Source: Prolixibacteraceae bacterium
GTDB taxonomy: Bacteria > Bacteroidota > Bacteroidia > Bacteroidales > Prolixibacteraceae
Assembly (NCBI GenBank): GCA_947475715.1
Contig: CANJNY010000002.1
Coordinates: forward strand, 1 to 64,000
Direction: 5' to 3'
Length of the DNA stretch: 64,000 bases
Translations under genes and position numbers: made by a program
Notes under the pieces: model-generated
What the model was told of the DNA's origin: nothing
Seen by the model: the letters and a program-made list of their open reading frames with translations, nothing else
Databases searched by the model: none
Shown: positions 8,657 through 18,173 of the stretch, piece by piece
How the letters are laid out: each line of letters opens with the position of its first letter
Numbering within the stretch: position 1 is the stretch's first letter

Positions 8657-8911
8657 TTATTTTCCTGATTCGGGTTTCTTCATAATTGCATAGATCTCAA
8701 AAACAAACCCAACCATCACAACAATCGGAGCCAGAGTAACGCGCTGAAAATTAAATATCTCTTTATTAAATACAGCAGGATTCGAAGATCCTCCTCCTAT
8801 CATCAAAATGAATCCAATAATAATTATCAGAAATCCAATCATTAGAAGCCGAAGGTTTTCTTTCCCTAAGGCAAACCTTTGCTCCCCTTTATTTTCAATT
8901 TTTATGGCCAT
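8657..8911 (-). CDS. DUF3098 small membrane protein
   Basis: An 84-residue protein with two hydrophobic segments, LRLLMIGFLIIIIGFILMIGG and VTLAPIVVMVGFVFEIYAIM, separated by a short polar loop (GGSSNPAVFNKEIFNFQR). This is the usual DUF3098 layout, and the position between ftsX and truB is its usual neighbourhood in Bacteroidota. The function is unknown; its genomic link to FtsX suggests a role in the division or wall apparatus. In many relatives uppP lies between this gene and truB, but here only 14 bases are present. Confidence 0.85.
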   Translation of the reverse strand: MAIKIENKGEQRFALGKENLRLLMIGFLIIIIGFILMIGGGSSNPAVFNKEIFNFQRVTLAPIVVMVGFVFEIYAIMKKPESGK

Positions 8912-8946
8912 TCAAAAAAATATTATTTCTAACCTACGAAGATAGT

Positions 8947-9825
8947 TCAATAAAAGAGCTGATCAAACCTCATTCGTAAAAATTTATTTACAGCTAAATA
9001 AGTGGATAACAATGTAATAAAAATTCCCATTAAGAATATGCACCCGCCAAGTACCACAAGGGAAGTCGGATTTTGGAAATCAATAAACGATTTTAACTCA
9101 TTTTGATAACTAAAAAAGAGGATAAGAAACATAAAGCAAGCGATTAATCCCCCATAGATACCCTGTAAAGCACTTCTCGCCATAAAAGGTTGGCGGATAA
9201 ATGATCTTGTTGCACCTACCAGTTGCATGGTATTAATTAAGAATCGCTTCGAATAAATCGACAAACGTATGGTATTATTAATTAACGCTGCAAAAATAAC
9301 AAACATCAATAAATTCAAAACTAACAGGATAAGACTTATTTTTTTCACATTCGAATTCAATTGTTTAACCAGATTACGCTGATAATAAACCTCCTGAATT
9401 TCAGGATGACTGAGAAATTTCCGCTCGAGCATTGCCAGGCTATCCGGATTTGCAAATCCGGCATAAACCGTAACATCAATAGAAGAAAGAAGGGGGTTAA
9501 AACCTAGAAAATCGACAAAATCTTCACCCAGTTCCCTTTTCAGTTCAATAGCTGCACGTTCCTTACCCACAAATTTAGTCGATTTGATATAATCATTACC
9601 TTCAAGCGATTTCTGAAGTTTCATTACATCAACCTCCTTTGCCCCTTCCTTTAAAATCAACGTTACACCAATATTCTCTTTCATAAAATCAGAAAGCCGT
9701 TGCCCATTAATGAGCAATAAACCCATCAAACCAAACAGAAAGAGAATCAAGGAAATACTCAACGTTGTAGAAAAATAGGAATTAAACAAACTATTCCTCA
9801 CATTTAAGGGCCTTATGTTTACCAT
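8947..9825 (-). CDS. ftsX: Cell-division permease FtsX
   Basis: Inner-membrane partner of the ATPase FtsE; in other bacteria the pair controls peptidoglycan hydrolases at the septum. The 292-residue protein has the FtsX layout: a cytoplasmic N-terminus, one membrane segment near residues 17-42, an extracytoplasmic domain to about residue 165, then three more membrane segments. The motif TMQLVGATRSFIRQPF after the second segment is a good FtsX signature. ftsE is not adjacent, which is common in Bacteroidota. An EnvC-like LytM protein, the usual FtsX-controlled activator, is encoded at 45.9 kb. Confidence 0.93.
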   Translation of the reverse strand: MVNIRPLNVRNSLFNSYFSTTLSISLILFLFGLMGLLLINGQRLSDFMKENIGVTLILKEGAKEVDVMKLQKSLEGNDYIKSTKFVGKERAAIELKRELGEDFVDFLGFNPLLSSIDVTVYAGFANPDSLAMLERKFLSHPEIQEVYYQRNLVKQLNSNVKKISLILLVLNLLMFVIFAALINNTIRLSIYSKRFLINTMQLVGATRSFIRQPFMARSALQGIYGGLIACFMFLILFFSYQNELKSFIDFQNPTSLVVLGGCIFLMGIFITLLSTYLAVNKFLRMRFDQLFY

Positions 9826-9855
9826 TGCAATGGATTATTAAAAAAACTTTCGAAT

Positions 9856-12321
9856 TTAATTCTTGGCTGGAAGAAAATATTTTTTCAAAAAAAGTGCAGC
9901 AACAAGTAAGAGTAGCAAGATTGAACTCCAGAATGAAATTACTGACCCTGTTTTATAAGAGTCCGGCTCAAATTTAAAAACGATATCATAATCTCCTTTT
10001 GACAAAAGCATACTTCTTAAAACAAAATCAGCCTGAAAATGAGGAGTAATTTTCCCATCAATATAAACATTCCATCCTTTTGGATAATAAATGGCCGAAA
10101 AAACAGCCAGTTGATTTCCATTTCCCTGATAATGATAGATCATCTTATTGAGAGACTTTTCTTTTAAAGTAATACTCGCCCGCGGATCATTACTTAAAGT
10201 TACACCCGAAAGCAGTGATTGAAATTTTTTGTCAATTACGGCCTCTTTAGCCGGATCAATCAATTTTATTGCTGCCACCTCCTGATCAGCATTTTCAACA
10301 ACTTTGTATTTATCCACCAGCCAGACGCTACCCAATGCATGCTTATTCAGGATTGGTGCTGCCTGAGGACTATAAATCAAATATTTGGTATTCAACATAT
10401 TTAAGGAATTCAATCCAATAAAGAGTGAATCCATACCCGATTCGCTCTTTATTTTTTCGAGGCGTTTACCAATTAGGGCCATCTCGTTTGCGATATGAAA
10501 ATCGATGAGTTCCTGATAACGACGCATCTTAGCCCCATGATAACCTCCGATCGACTGATGAAAATAGGAGGTAGTAACATCATTAAATGTGCTAACTGCC
10601 ATATTTAATACCCGATAATCAGCGGTTTTATCCTTTAATATTTCAAGATCAGCTGCTGTAGCTTTAATCGGATTTTTAGCTTCCCTGGCAGATACAAAAT
10701 TTCCATCATTTAGATAGCGTTTATCAACTCCCCACATATCCACGATAATCAAAGCCCCTAAAACCAGCAGGCCCGTGGTTATTTTCAACTTCTCTTCAAC
10801 TAGCGCCCAGATCACCCCTGCCCCAAGCAAAATAAATATTACAGATCGAATCGCATCATTTTGCAACATTGACTGTCTGTCAGCAATGACAGTACTTTGA
10901 AGCCAATCAGGTAACTGGGAGTCTATTGGTGAAACAAAGGAGCCGGCCATTCCCGGAAGCAGAGCAAAAATAAGGGAAATTCCTGCGGTTAGTCCAATAC
11001 TCCATGCCAAAGGCTTAAGCCATGATTTACGATCAATATCGCGGTTTAAAATCTTTTGTAACGTTAGGATGGCAAAAAGTGGAAAGGTAAATCCGGCAAT
11101 AACCAGAATCATCGTTACAGTCCTGAACTTATTATAACCCGGAAAATAGTCAAGAAAAAGATTTGTAAGTGGCATAAAATTGTGCCCCCAGGCCAGAGCC
11201 ACAGATAAAACAGTGGCAATGACCACCCAAATCCGAATTGGTCCCTTCAAAAGGAAAAGACCCAGAACAAAAATAAAGCAAATTATCGATCCAAAATAAA
11301 CAGGACCTGAAGTCTGAGGTTGCCCCCCCCAATAGCCGGGAAGCGTCTTTACAACTGAACTTACATTGGGAACATTATTGCTTTTCAACGCCTTTCCGGA
11401 CTCAGAATCTTCGCCAAATCCCACAGCTGATGACCCACCGTTGAAATTAGGAATAAGAAATGTTAAGGTCTCCCCTATTCCATAACTGTAGCTTGTGGCA
11501 TAATCCCGATCAAGTCCGCTGGTTTTATTGGCCTGATTATTGGTAAGATCGGACTTCCCCCGCATCGAATAATTACCATACTCCATGGTTGTCCAAAGCC
11601 TACCCGCATTGGTTGCCACAGCGAGAAATGAAAAAATAACAATTATTGCGGTCCTTTTAAGCAATTCAGGTACCGACTTATTTTTAATTGCAAACACAAA
11701 CTCTGTGATTCCGATAATTAAGAGAATCAACAACGTATAATAGGTAATCTGGGGGTGACCTGAATAGATATCAAGAGCAAGAAAAATACCAAAAAGAGCC
11801 CCTCCGATCCACTTATCTTTTTTAAGGGTATAGTAAAACGAAGCGATAACAGGTGCCATATAACCAATGGCAATTGCTTTGGAGGCGTGACCGGCGGCAA
11901 TGATTATAAAGTTATATGAACTAAATCCAAAACCAAGTGCTCCCGCAAGAGCCAGCCAGGGAGAGACACCAAAGAGCAACAAGGCTAAATAAAACCCGGC
12001 GAAATAGAGAAATATAAAACTGATTGGTCGCCAGTTGTATAAATTCGTAAGATTATAAAGCTCCGAAAATAATGTATTAATCGGAAGAGCCACCAAATAG
12101 GTAGGCATCCCTCCAAACATCGAATTTGACCACAAAGCAATATCGTCACTCTTCTTATTGTAATCCGAAACCTCTTTCGACATTCCGATATAGGTCTGAG
12201 CATCGTGTTGACTCAACTGTTTATCCTCTAAAACAGGAGAAAAGTAGATAATTGGCAATACCAGGAATAGGATAATAGCAATAATATGAGGGACGCACTT
12301 GTTCAACGAAAACTTCTCCAT
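9856..12321 (-). CDS. YfhO family membrane protein
   Basis: A very large (821 aa) polytopic protein with about 12 hydrophobic segments in its first 530 residues and one near the C-terminus (SVISFWSSILLLLLVAALFL), with a soluble domain between them. The extracytoplasmic motif HDAQTYIGMSKE following the first membrane segment and the polar region near SMFGGMPTY resemble GT-C glycosyltransferases, and YfhO proteins act in glycosylation of wall polymers in Gram-positives. In Bacteroidota the substrate is unknown. It lies 30 bases upstream of ftsX on the same strand and probably heads the ftsX transcription unit. Confidence 0.85.
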   Translation of the reverse strand: MEKFSLNKCVPHIIAIILFLVLPIIYFSPVLEDKQLSQHDAQTYIGMSKEVSDYNKKSDDIALWSNSMFGGMPTYLVALPINTLFSELYNLTNLYNWRPISFIFLYFAGFYLALLLFGVSPWLALAGALGFGFSSYNFIIIAAGHASKAIAIGYMAPVIASFYYTLKKDKWIGGALFGIFLALDIYSGHPQITYYTLLILLIIGITEFVFAIKNKSVPELLKRTAIIVIFSFLAVATNAGRLWTTMEYGNYSMRGKSDLTNNQANKTSGLDRDYATSYSYGIGETLTFLIPNFNGGSSAVGFGEDSESGKALKSNNVPNVSSVVKTLPGYWGGQPQTSGPVYFGSIICFIFVLGLFLLKGPIRIWVVIATVLSVALAWGHNFMPLTNLFLDYFPGYNKFRTVTMILVIAGFTFPLFAILTLQKILNRDIDRKSWLKPLAWSIGLTAGISLIFALLPGMAGSFVSPIDSQLPDWLQSTVIADRQSMLQNDAIRSVIFILLGAGVIWALVEEKLKITTGLLVLGALIIVDMWGVDKRYLNDGNFVSAREAKNPIKATAADLEILKDKTADYRVLNMAVSTFNDVTTSYFHQSIGGYHGAKMRRYQELIDFHIANEMALIGKRLEKIKSESGMDSLFIGLNSLNMLNTKYLIYSPQAAPILNKHALGSVWLVDKYKVVENADQEVAAIKLIDPAKEAVIDKKFQSLLSGVTLSNDPRASITLKEKSLNKMIYHYQGNGNQLAVFSAIYYPKGWNVYIDGKITPHFQADFVLRSMLLSKGDYDIVFKFEPDSYKTGSVISFWSSILLLLLVAALFLKKYFLPAKN

Positions 12322-12347
12322 AATATAAACTTTTACAATTTTAAGGA

Positions 12348-12355
12348 CAAAAATA
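12348..12355 (-). promoter_or_regulatory. Bacteroidota -7 element for the YfhO gene
   Basis: CAAAAATA on the plus strand reads TAttTTTG toward the YfhO start at 12321, 26 bases away. A TTG lies about 22 bases further upstream, slightly wider than the usual 19-21. Confidence 0.45.
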
Positions 12356-12452
12356 CTTTTTTTGAAATACTATCTTACAATTGAAACAATTGAAAACGAT
12401 TACAGACTAAAAAGAGGCCTATTTTCCCAAATCTTACCTATAGTTGAACTGA

Positions 12453-13826
12453 CTATAACTTGATATTTTTAAATAATTTAAAATTAGAAATATAATATCC
12501 TGAAAACATTAAATAAAATGGTGAAATGGGTAGCTTATACCTGGCAAGTCCTACAATACCTATCAAAATTGTAAAAAAAGCAATAACACTGATTAGAAAT
12601 AATACTAACACAAACCGTTTCTGCTTAAGCAATAAAATAATTCCCAATAGAGCTGTAATATAGCTGAATAATAAATATATAACGAAAATTATTCGGGTGA
12701 GAATTACCCCAGGTGAAAGTGAATTTAATCGGTGAGAAGTTGTTGAAAATTTATAGAAACCTCCTGTATCCATCGTAGGTGAATAATCCAAAGTCCTAAA
12801 AAATCGATGTGAAAATTCTTTATATCCCAGAGACGAATAAATATTAATCATTCCCAATAAGCTGGATCTCAAATATTCAACCTTATGTTTCTGAATATAA
12901 TCTAAAGCTAAATCTCCTTGAACTTTTGATTTATAAAATGGATTATCAAGATTCTCTTTTGTTTCGTTTTTTATTGCAAGCGAATTTAATTCGTTTCGGA
13001 TCTCCGACATTGGGCGTTTTTCACTATTTTGTATTGTGATTGCAGCATTCCAGTTTAAAAGTGAAATTCCCGTGATTGTGGATAACCTGAAATAATCATA
13101 AAGGGAATAATTTCGAACAAGCCAGGGTGAAATTGTTAAACAAAAGAGTACTAAAATAACTGTAAAGTTTTTAATTATATATGAAAAACTCCTTTTCTTG
13201 TTTCTGACAGTATAAATTACTAAGATAAATAGCAAAACAGATGGATAAAACATCCCAATAGGCTTTACTAATGTTGCGATGCCGATAATAAAGGTAGATA
13301 ATATCAAATATTTAGGTTTCTCATTCTTTAAAAAATAAGTCAGGTAAAGCGTGGATAATAAAAGTAAAAATACAAATAAAGTATCTGTTAGTAAGGAATA
13401 AATAAAGTACAAATGATCTAATTCTAAACTAAGTAAAAGCGCAGCAAGAAACCCTATTTTTTTATTGAAGAGATTTCCACATATTAAAAACAAAATGTAC
13501 ACTGAAGCCAGATTCAGAAATATTTGTGCAAATAAAACCAGGTGAACCTTAATACCAAATAGTACAAAAATCACCCAAATAAACAGGGGGTAACCCGGTG
13601 TTCTCAGTGTGTCAATTGTGGAATTATTTATAATGAAATTACCACTTTTAAAAAATTGTAATGCTAATTGATGATATTCTTTTGAATCCTGAAAAATAAC
13701 TTCATCTAAATGATTGTATGGCTGAAACAAGAAATACAGAATGATTCTCAATATAAATCCAGCAATCAATAAAATTCCAATTGGACTTTGAATAATCGAG
13801 ATTATTTCACTGTGTGTTTTTTTCAT
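12453..13826 (-). CDS. GT39-like membrane glycosyltransferase
   Basis: Predicted polytopic GT-C fold enzyme that would transfer a sugar from a lipid-linked donor to an extracytoplasmic acceptor. The N-terminus has one membrane segment followed by the acidic loop HLDEVIFQDSKEYHQLALQF, comparable to the catalytic first loop of ArnT/PMT-type enzymes, then TLRTPGYPLFIWVIF, a recognisable GT39/dolichyl-P-mannose transferase pattern. About ten hydrophobic segments follow, with a soluble region around residues 250-345. It sits 134 bases from the divergent flippase gene, at the edge of the surface-glycan locus. Acceptor and donor are unknown. Confidence 0.75.
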   Translation of the reverse strand: MKKTHSEIISIIQSPIGILLIAGFILRIILYFLFQPYNHLDEVIFQDSKEYHQLALQFFKSGNFIINNSTIDTLRTPGYPLFIWVIFVLFGIKVHLVLFAQIFLNLASVYILFLICGNLFNKKIGFLAALLLSLELDHLYFIYSLLTDTLFVFLLLLSTLYLTYFLKNEKPKYLILSTFIIGIATLVKPIGMFYPSVLLFILVIYTVRNKKRSFSYIIKNFTVILVLFCLTISPWLVRNYSLYDYFRLSTITGISLLNWNAAITIQNSEKRPMSEIRNELNSLAIKNETKENLDNPFYKSKVQGDLALDYIQKHKVEYLRSSLLGMINIYSSLGYKEFSHRFFRTLDYSPTMDTGGFYKFSTTSHRLNSLSPGVILTRIIFVIYLLFSYITALLGIILLLKQKRFVLVLFLISVIAFFTILIGIVGLARYKLPISPFYLMFSGYYISNFKLFKNIKL

Positions 13827-13928
13827 AAGTGAAGTTTTAGCAATAAATAGTCTTTAAACATTAAATAATTAGAAACTAAGCAATAGCTCTCTTAGAGTTT
13901 AATATACAAGTATTTGCATAATTTTCCC

Positions 13929-13936
13929 TATTTTTG
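13929..13936 (+). promoter_or_regulatory. Bacteroidota -7 element for the flippase gene
   Basis: TAttTTTG matches the -7 consensus, 24 bases before the proposed TTG start at 13960. No clear -33 TTTG is seen at the expected distance. It supports the short leader and the TTG start. Confidence 0.4.
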
Positions 13937-13959
13937 TCAAAAATAGTAATTTAAATCCA

Positions 13960-15444
13960 TTGGGAATAATTGTAAATCAGTCTGTAAAAGGGACTATATA
14001 TACCTATGCCGGAGTTATCCTTGGTTTTGTGACTACCGGAATTTTGTTGCCTAGAATTTATTCCACCGAACAAGTGGGATTGCTGAAAATTTTAGTTGCC
14101 TATTCATCACTTGTTGCACAATTTGGAACATTAGGATTTAATGGTGTTACGATCAGGTTATTCCCATTTTTCAAAGATGCTAAAAGCGGTCATCATGGAT
14201 TTCTGCCCCTTGCAATCTTAACCGGCATTGTGGGCTTCCTGCTTACTTTGGGTTTATATTTAATCTTCAAAAACTGGTTTTTCGAATTCTGTAGTCAAAA
14301 ATCGCCGCTTTTGGTTGAATATCTTGACCCCTTGATCATTCTAATCTTCTTTCAGATCTTTTTCATTCTTTTAGATGGGTATTATACTGCACTTTTAAAC
14401 AGTATTCATGGAACTTTTCTGCGCGAAGTTTTTCAAAGAGTCCTGATTGTAATTGGCATAGCACTATTTTATTTTGATTTAATAGATTTTCATCAATTTG
14501 TTTTCGGGTATATCGGTGCGATGTCAGTTCCTACAATTTTTATTGCATTTACATTAATAAAAGAGAAGCAATTTACCCTGAAAGCAGACTTTTCATATTT
14601 AAAAAAACCTCTTCTAAATTCGATTGGATTGATGGCTCTCTTTAGCATCATCAATGGGCTTTCTGTTCTTATCATTCAAACCGTTGACACAATTATGGTC
14701 AATGGGATGATCGGACTTAGTGCGACAGGTGTCTATTCGGTGTGTTTCTTTTTTGGTTTATTTGTAAGCTTACCTGCACGTGCAATATTAAAGATCGCTA
14801 ATATTGTTTCAGCTGTTGCATGGAAGAACAATGATCTGAATATGATTCGGAATATTTATGAAAAAAGCTGTATAACCCTGTTCATAATAGGCGTTTTTAT
14901 GTTTCTTGGGCTGTGGGTTAACATCGATAATATATTTAAAATATTAGGTCCGGATTATATCGCAGGGAAATGGGTCATCTTTTTTATAGGTCTTGGAAAT
15001 CTTATTGATATGACGACCGGAGCTAATAGTTCGATTCTGGGGGCATCACCCAATTATAAAGTTCAAACACTATTTTTAATCGTACTTGTTATCTCCCTAA
15101 TCTCCACAAATCTCTTGTTAATTCCCTCAATCGGAATTACCGGGGCAGCAATTGGCGGGGCTATCTCACTTACTGTTTTAAACTTACTTCGTTTTTTATA
15201 TCTATGGTATAAATTTAAACTTCAGCCATTTAACTCCAAATTTATACTAATTGCAGCTATTGGAATAATGGCCTATTATATCACAACATTCATACCAATT
15301 CTGCCGGAATTCATCCTGGATATTCTGATCAGAAGTTCAGTCTTAACAATCCTATTTGCACTACCGATATACTTTTTGAAGATATCACCTGATATTAATG
15401 ATAAAGCGAATGATTTTCTGATAATGTTGAAGATCATAAAATGA
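13960..15444 (+). CDS. Polysaccharide flippase (Wzx/MATE-like)
   Basis: Predicted to move lipid-linked oligosaccharide units from the inner to the outer face of the inner membrane. The 494-residue protein has about 12-14 hydrophobic segments and a family N-terminus (SVKGTIYTYAGVILGFVTTGILLPRIYSTEQVGLL). The first in-frame start available is TTG at 13960; no ATG precedes the conserved start. It is followed after 7 bases by a glycosyltransferase gene, so the two form an operon. It faces away from the GT39-like gene and converges on the leftward biosynthesis genes. Confidence 0.88.
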   Translation: MGIIVNQSVKGTIYTYAGVILGFVTTGILLPRIYSTEQVGLLKILVAYSSLVAQFGTLGFNGVTIRLFPFFKDAKSGHHGFLPLAILTGIVGFLLTLGLYLIFKNWFFEFCSQKSPLLVEYLDPLIILIFFQIFFILLDGYYTALLNSIHGTFLREVFQRVLIVIGIALFYFDLIDFHQFVFGYIGAMSVPTIFIAFTLIKEKQFTLKADFSYLKKPLLNSIGLMALFSIINGLSVLIIQTVDTIMVNGMIGLSATGVYSVCFFFGLFVSLPARAILKIANIVSAVAWKNNDLNMIRNIYEKSCITLFIIGVFMFLGLWVNIDNIFKILGPDYIAGKWVIFFIGLGNLIDMTTGANSSILGASPNYKVQTLFLIVLVISLISTNLLLIPSIGITGAAIGGAISLTVLNLLRFLYLWYKFKLQPFNSKFILIAAIGIMAYYITTFIPILPEFILDILIRSSVLTILFALPIYFLKISPDINDKANDFLIMLKIIK

Positions 15445-15451
15445 GTAGTAA

Positions 15452-16504
15452 ATGACTATATATAAGAAAAATCCTAAAAAGCTGAAGCTCTTAATGCTGA
15501 CGGATGGAAATTTAGATCAGGCGAGTGCAAGAATAAGGGCGATTCAATACATCCCGATGCTGGAAGAATCAGGTTATTCAGTCAAATTAATCCCCAGAAT
15601 TGGGTTACTCCCGCATAATCTGATCAGAAAATATATCTGCTCACCAGTAATAAAAAGAGTTCTGTGGATGAAAAGATATTTTGCTATCTGGTTTGTCCGA
15701 TGGGACATTGTTTTCGTTCAACGATCCTTTATTGATCAATTGTCATTGCGAAGGATAACCTCCAAAAGTAAACTAATATTCGACTTTGACGATGCAATTT
15801 ACATTGGTGAAAAAAGCCCTCTCCCCTTCAGAAGTGCCGCAAACATGGTGCGATTCGCCCATAAAGTGATTATTAGTACACCACTGCTAAATGAGTTTTG
15901 CAATAAATGCGGTAAAAACGGCATTGTTATCCCTACTCCAATAGAATCTGATCTAATTATTCCATCACCCAAAATGAAAGAATTTGCGCCTGTCATTGGA
16001 TGGATTGGATCTTCCTGGACTACCCCTTACCTGGACCTACTCACTCCGGTTTTGCAAAATCTTAGTGAAAAAATTGAATTTGAATTTATTACTGTTGGAG
16101 TAAATCCGAAATATTTGATTCCCGGAGTAAATCATAAGAATTTTACGTGGGAATTTGGAATTGAATCTATCGCTCTCTCTAAAATGGATATTGGAATAAT
16201 GCCTCTTCCGGATAACGAATATGCCACTGCAAAAGGCGGATATAAACTATACCTTTATATGGCAGCAGGAATTCCATGCGTGGCAAGCCCTGTTGGTATT
16301 AATAGTCAGATTATCGAACATGGAGAGAATGGATTCCTTGCCAACACCCCATCCGAATGGTCCGACAGCTTAAAAATCTTATTGGAAGATAAGGCGCTAA
16401 GAATGAAAATGGGAATTAATGGCAGGAACCAAGCTGTAACACTTTATGACCGCAAAATTTGTTTTTCCAAATTGATTAAAATAATCGAAGAAAATAATAT
16501 TTAA
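15452..16504 (+). CDS. Glycosyltransferase family 4-like (GT-B)
   Basis: Cytoplasmic sugar transferase, 350 residues. The N-terminal Rossmann half begins LKLLMLTDGNLDQASARIRA. It contains LIFDFDDAIYIGEKS, a pattern seen in GT1/GT4 proteins of glycan clusters. The C-terminal half contains PVIGWIGSSWTTPYLDLL, DIGIMPLPDNEYATAKGGYKLYLYMAAGIPCVASPVG and the final IIEHGENGFLA, which is the nucleotide-sugar binding region with the conserved Lys and Gly. Donor and acceptor cannot be deduced. It overlaps no gene and ends 5 bases from the convergent methyltransferase at 16510. Confidence 0.88.
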   Translation: MTIYKKNPKKLKLLMLTDGNLDQASARIRAIQYIPMLEESGYSVKLIPRIGLLPHNLIRKYICSPVIKRVLWMKRYFAIWFVRWDIVFVQRSFIDQLSLRRITSKSKLIFDFDDAIYIGEKSPLPFRSAANMVRFAHKVIISTPLLNEFCNKCGKNGIVIPTPIESDLIIPSPKMKEFAPVIGWIGSSWTTPYLDLLTPVLQNLSEKIEFEFITVGVNPKYLIPGVNHKNFTWEFGIESIALSKMDIGIMPLPDNEYATAKGGYKLYLYMAAGIPCVASPVGINSQIIEHGENGFLANTPSEWSDSLKILLEDKALRMKMGINGRNQAVTLYDRKICFSKLIKIIEENNI

Positions 16505-16509
16505 AAAAC

Positions 16510-17112
16510 CTAAAGTTTCTTCATTTCAAAATGAATTTCCTGACAAGGATGGCGATAACAACCTGACTCCTCATAACGTTCCTGTGCATCTGAACTGCGG
16601 TTAACCCATAATGAATAAAGACGCCTTCTAAAATTCAGTAACCTTCTCAAAGAATAAAATCTTAGATATCTCCTGTTGATATGAAATTTTAGATCATTAT
16701 AAAAATTAGGCACTTTTCTTTTCAACTTTGAAGCATCATCCGCAAAATAATCAAAAGTATACAACCCAAAAAACCTTCGATGTGTATAATCAGAATAAAA
16801 ATGGGGATTGCTGAAATGAGGGACGATAACTCTATGAATTCCACCCGGTTTTAAAACTCTGTAAATCTCCTTAATAAGCAGCTCGAGATTTTCGATATGC
16901 TCCAGGACATGTCTTGAGAATAGCTCATCCACCGAATTATCGGGAAGAAATGGAAGTCCATTTTCAAAATCAGCTACAATATCCACATTTTCATCCCAGA
17001 ATTTATCCACTCCAATCACACCGTCCACTTTATTGGGACCACACCCTAATTCAATAACAATCCGCTCGTTAGAATCCGATTTCCTGGTAATTATATCTGG
17101 TACATTCATCAA
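16510..17112 (-). CDS. Class I SAM-dependent methyltransferase
   Basis: A 200-residue protein with motif I as VIELGCGPNKVDGVIGVD (residues about 20-37), the acidic motif II region, and the post-I motif ELFSRHVLEHIENLELLIKE, then VLKPGGIHRVIVPHFSNP. This is the Methyltransf_11 pattern seen in glycan clusters, where members methylate a terminal sugar or a lipid carrier intermediate. It is the last leftward gene of the locus, 34 bases after the glycosyltransferase at 17147. The substrate is unknown. The C-terminus ends in a basic patch and ECH-type residues not matching a metal site. Confidence 0.8.
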   Translation of the reverse strand: MMNVPDIITRKSDSNERIVIELGCGPNKVDGVIGVDKFWDENVDIVADFENGLPFLPDNSVDELFSRHVLEHIENLELLIKEIYRVLKPGGIHRVIVPHFSNPHFYSDYTHRRFFGLYTFDYFADDASKLKRKVPNFYNDLKFHINRRYLRFYSLRRLLNFRRRLYSLWVNRSSDAQERYEESGCYRHPCQEIHFEMKKL

Positions 17113-17146
17113 ATTATTATTTTTCTAAGTTCTAAAAAACTATTTA

Positions 17147-18160
17147 CTACAAATTCACCGGTTTAAGGATTAAACTTCTAAACCGGTCAGCCCTTTTGCC
17201 ATTATCATAAAGTTTAACAATCTGGTCTCTTGACAGGTTACGAAGGTGGGTTTTATTATGATTCTGCCGTATATATTCCGCAACTATTTCAGGATTCCAA
17301 TTATCCAGCGTTAAGCCCGATTCTCCAATTGTAATCCGGATATCTCCAACATCGGTTCCAACCGGAATACATCCGCATAACATTGCTTCACACAAGGCAT
17401 TGGGAAGTCCCTCTGAACGGGATAATTGAGCATAAAACGAGGCTTGCTGGTAATTGGGCACCAATTTTTCAAATTCCGTTGGCGGGACTAAAATTAGATT
17501 TTCAGGAACAGTTTCAAAATATTTTTTAGCACCTTCGGTTATGCCAATTATAATAAATTCAAATTCAGGTAAATAAGTTGCCAGCTCTCGGAATCGATCG
17601 AGACCTTTTACCATCAGTCGCTGATAATTTGCCGTACCGGATACCGTTATTATCCTTTGGGCCCTCTGATATTCACTAAAACTGAACTTTACAGAATCAG
17701 TGACTGTTGCCAGAGTTTCGGCTCTGACATGAGGGTTTATTTCCAATAGTTTTTTGCGTAATGCATCAGCTACAGGGAAACAAAAATCAACATATTTGAA
17801 TGTATTGCGGGTAAAAAATGCCCTTAAAGGCTGGCTAAATGCTCCATATCCATACTCCTCCAAAGTAGAGACATCGTAACCACCAATTACAACATATGAT
17901 TTTTTCTTAAATAGCTTGGCATACAAAACTGGAAGCAGCGAATGATAATCACTAAACCAAATAAATATCCCTTCGTATTTATGCCCTTTAAAGATCAGGA
18001 ATAATAACTCCTTTAACAATTCCACCCCAGTATGGAGAATCCCCTTTACAGGTTTAAATTGATATTTTGTAACATTAGTGAATGAGGACAAAATTTCAAA
18101 ATCAGCTTTAACAAACGAAGAGAAATTAACATAAACAAGCAGGATCGACTTTTTCTCCAT
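17147..18160 (-). CDS. Glycosyltransferase family 4
   Basis: A 337-residue GT-B enzyme. The N-terminal half has ILLVYVNFSSFVKADFEILSS and the segment YKFEG-like IFIWFSDYHSLLPVLYAKLF, with KKSYVVIGGYDVSTLEEYGYG, a pattern recalled from WsaF/GT4 enzymes. The C-terminal half has FIIIGITEGAKKYFE, then FYAQLSRSEGLPNALCEAMLCGCIPVGTDVGDI, containing the E-x7-E motif (Glu in SEG and in CEA) of retaining GT4 enzymes. It probably adds one sugar to the glycan unit. It is 13 bases from the wbpB-like gene and part of the same leftward operon. Confidence 0.88.
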   Translation of the reverse strand: MEKKSILLVYVNFSSFVKADFEILSSFTNVTKYQFKPVKGILHTGVELLKELLFLIFKGHKYEGIFIWFSDYHSLLPVLYAKLFKKKSYVVIGGYDVSTLEEYGYGAFSQPLRAFFTRNTFKYVDFCFPVADALRKKLLEINPHVRAETLATVTDSVKFSFSEYQRAQRIITVSGTANYQRLMVKGLDRFRELATYLPEFEFIIIGITEGAKKYFETVPENLILVPPTEFEKLVPNYQQASFYAQLSRSEGLPNALCEAMLCGCIPVGTDVGDIRITIGESGLTLDNWNPEIVAEYIRQNHNKTHLRNLSRDQIVKLYDNGKRADRFRSLILKPVNL

Positions 18161-18173
18161 ATCGAATTAACTA

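Noticed and set aside
14775-14800. CACGTG palindromes at 14.8, 46.8 and 54.4 kb as further parS sites
   Set aside because: They share only the six-base core, and the flanking bases do not match the parS pattern.
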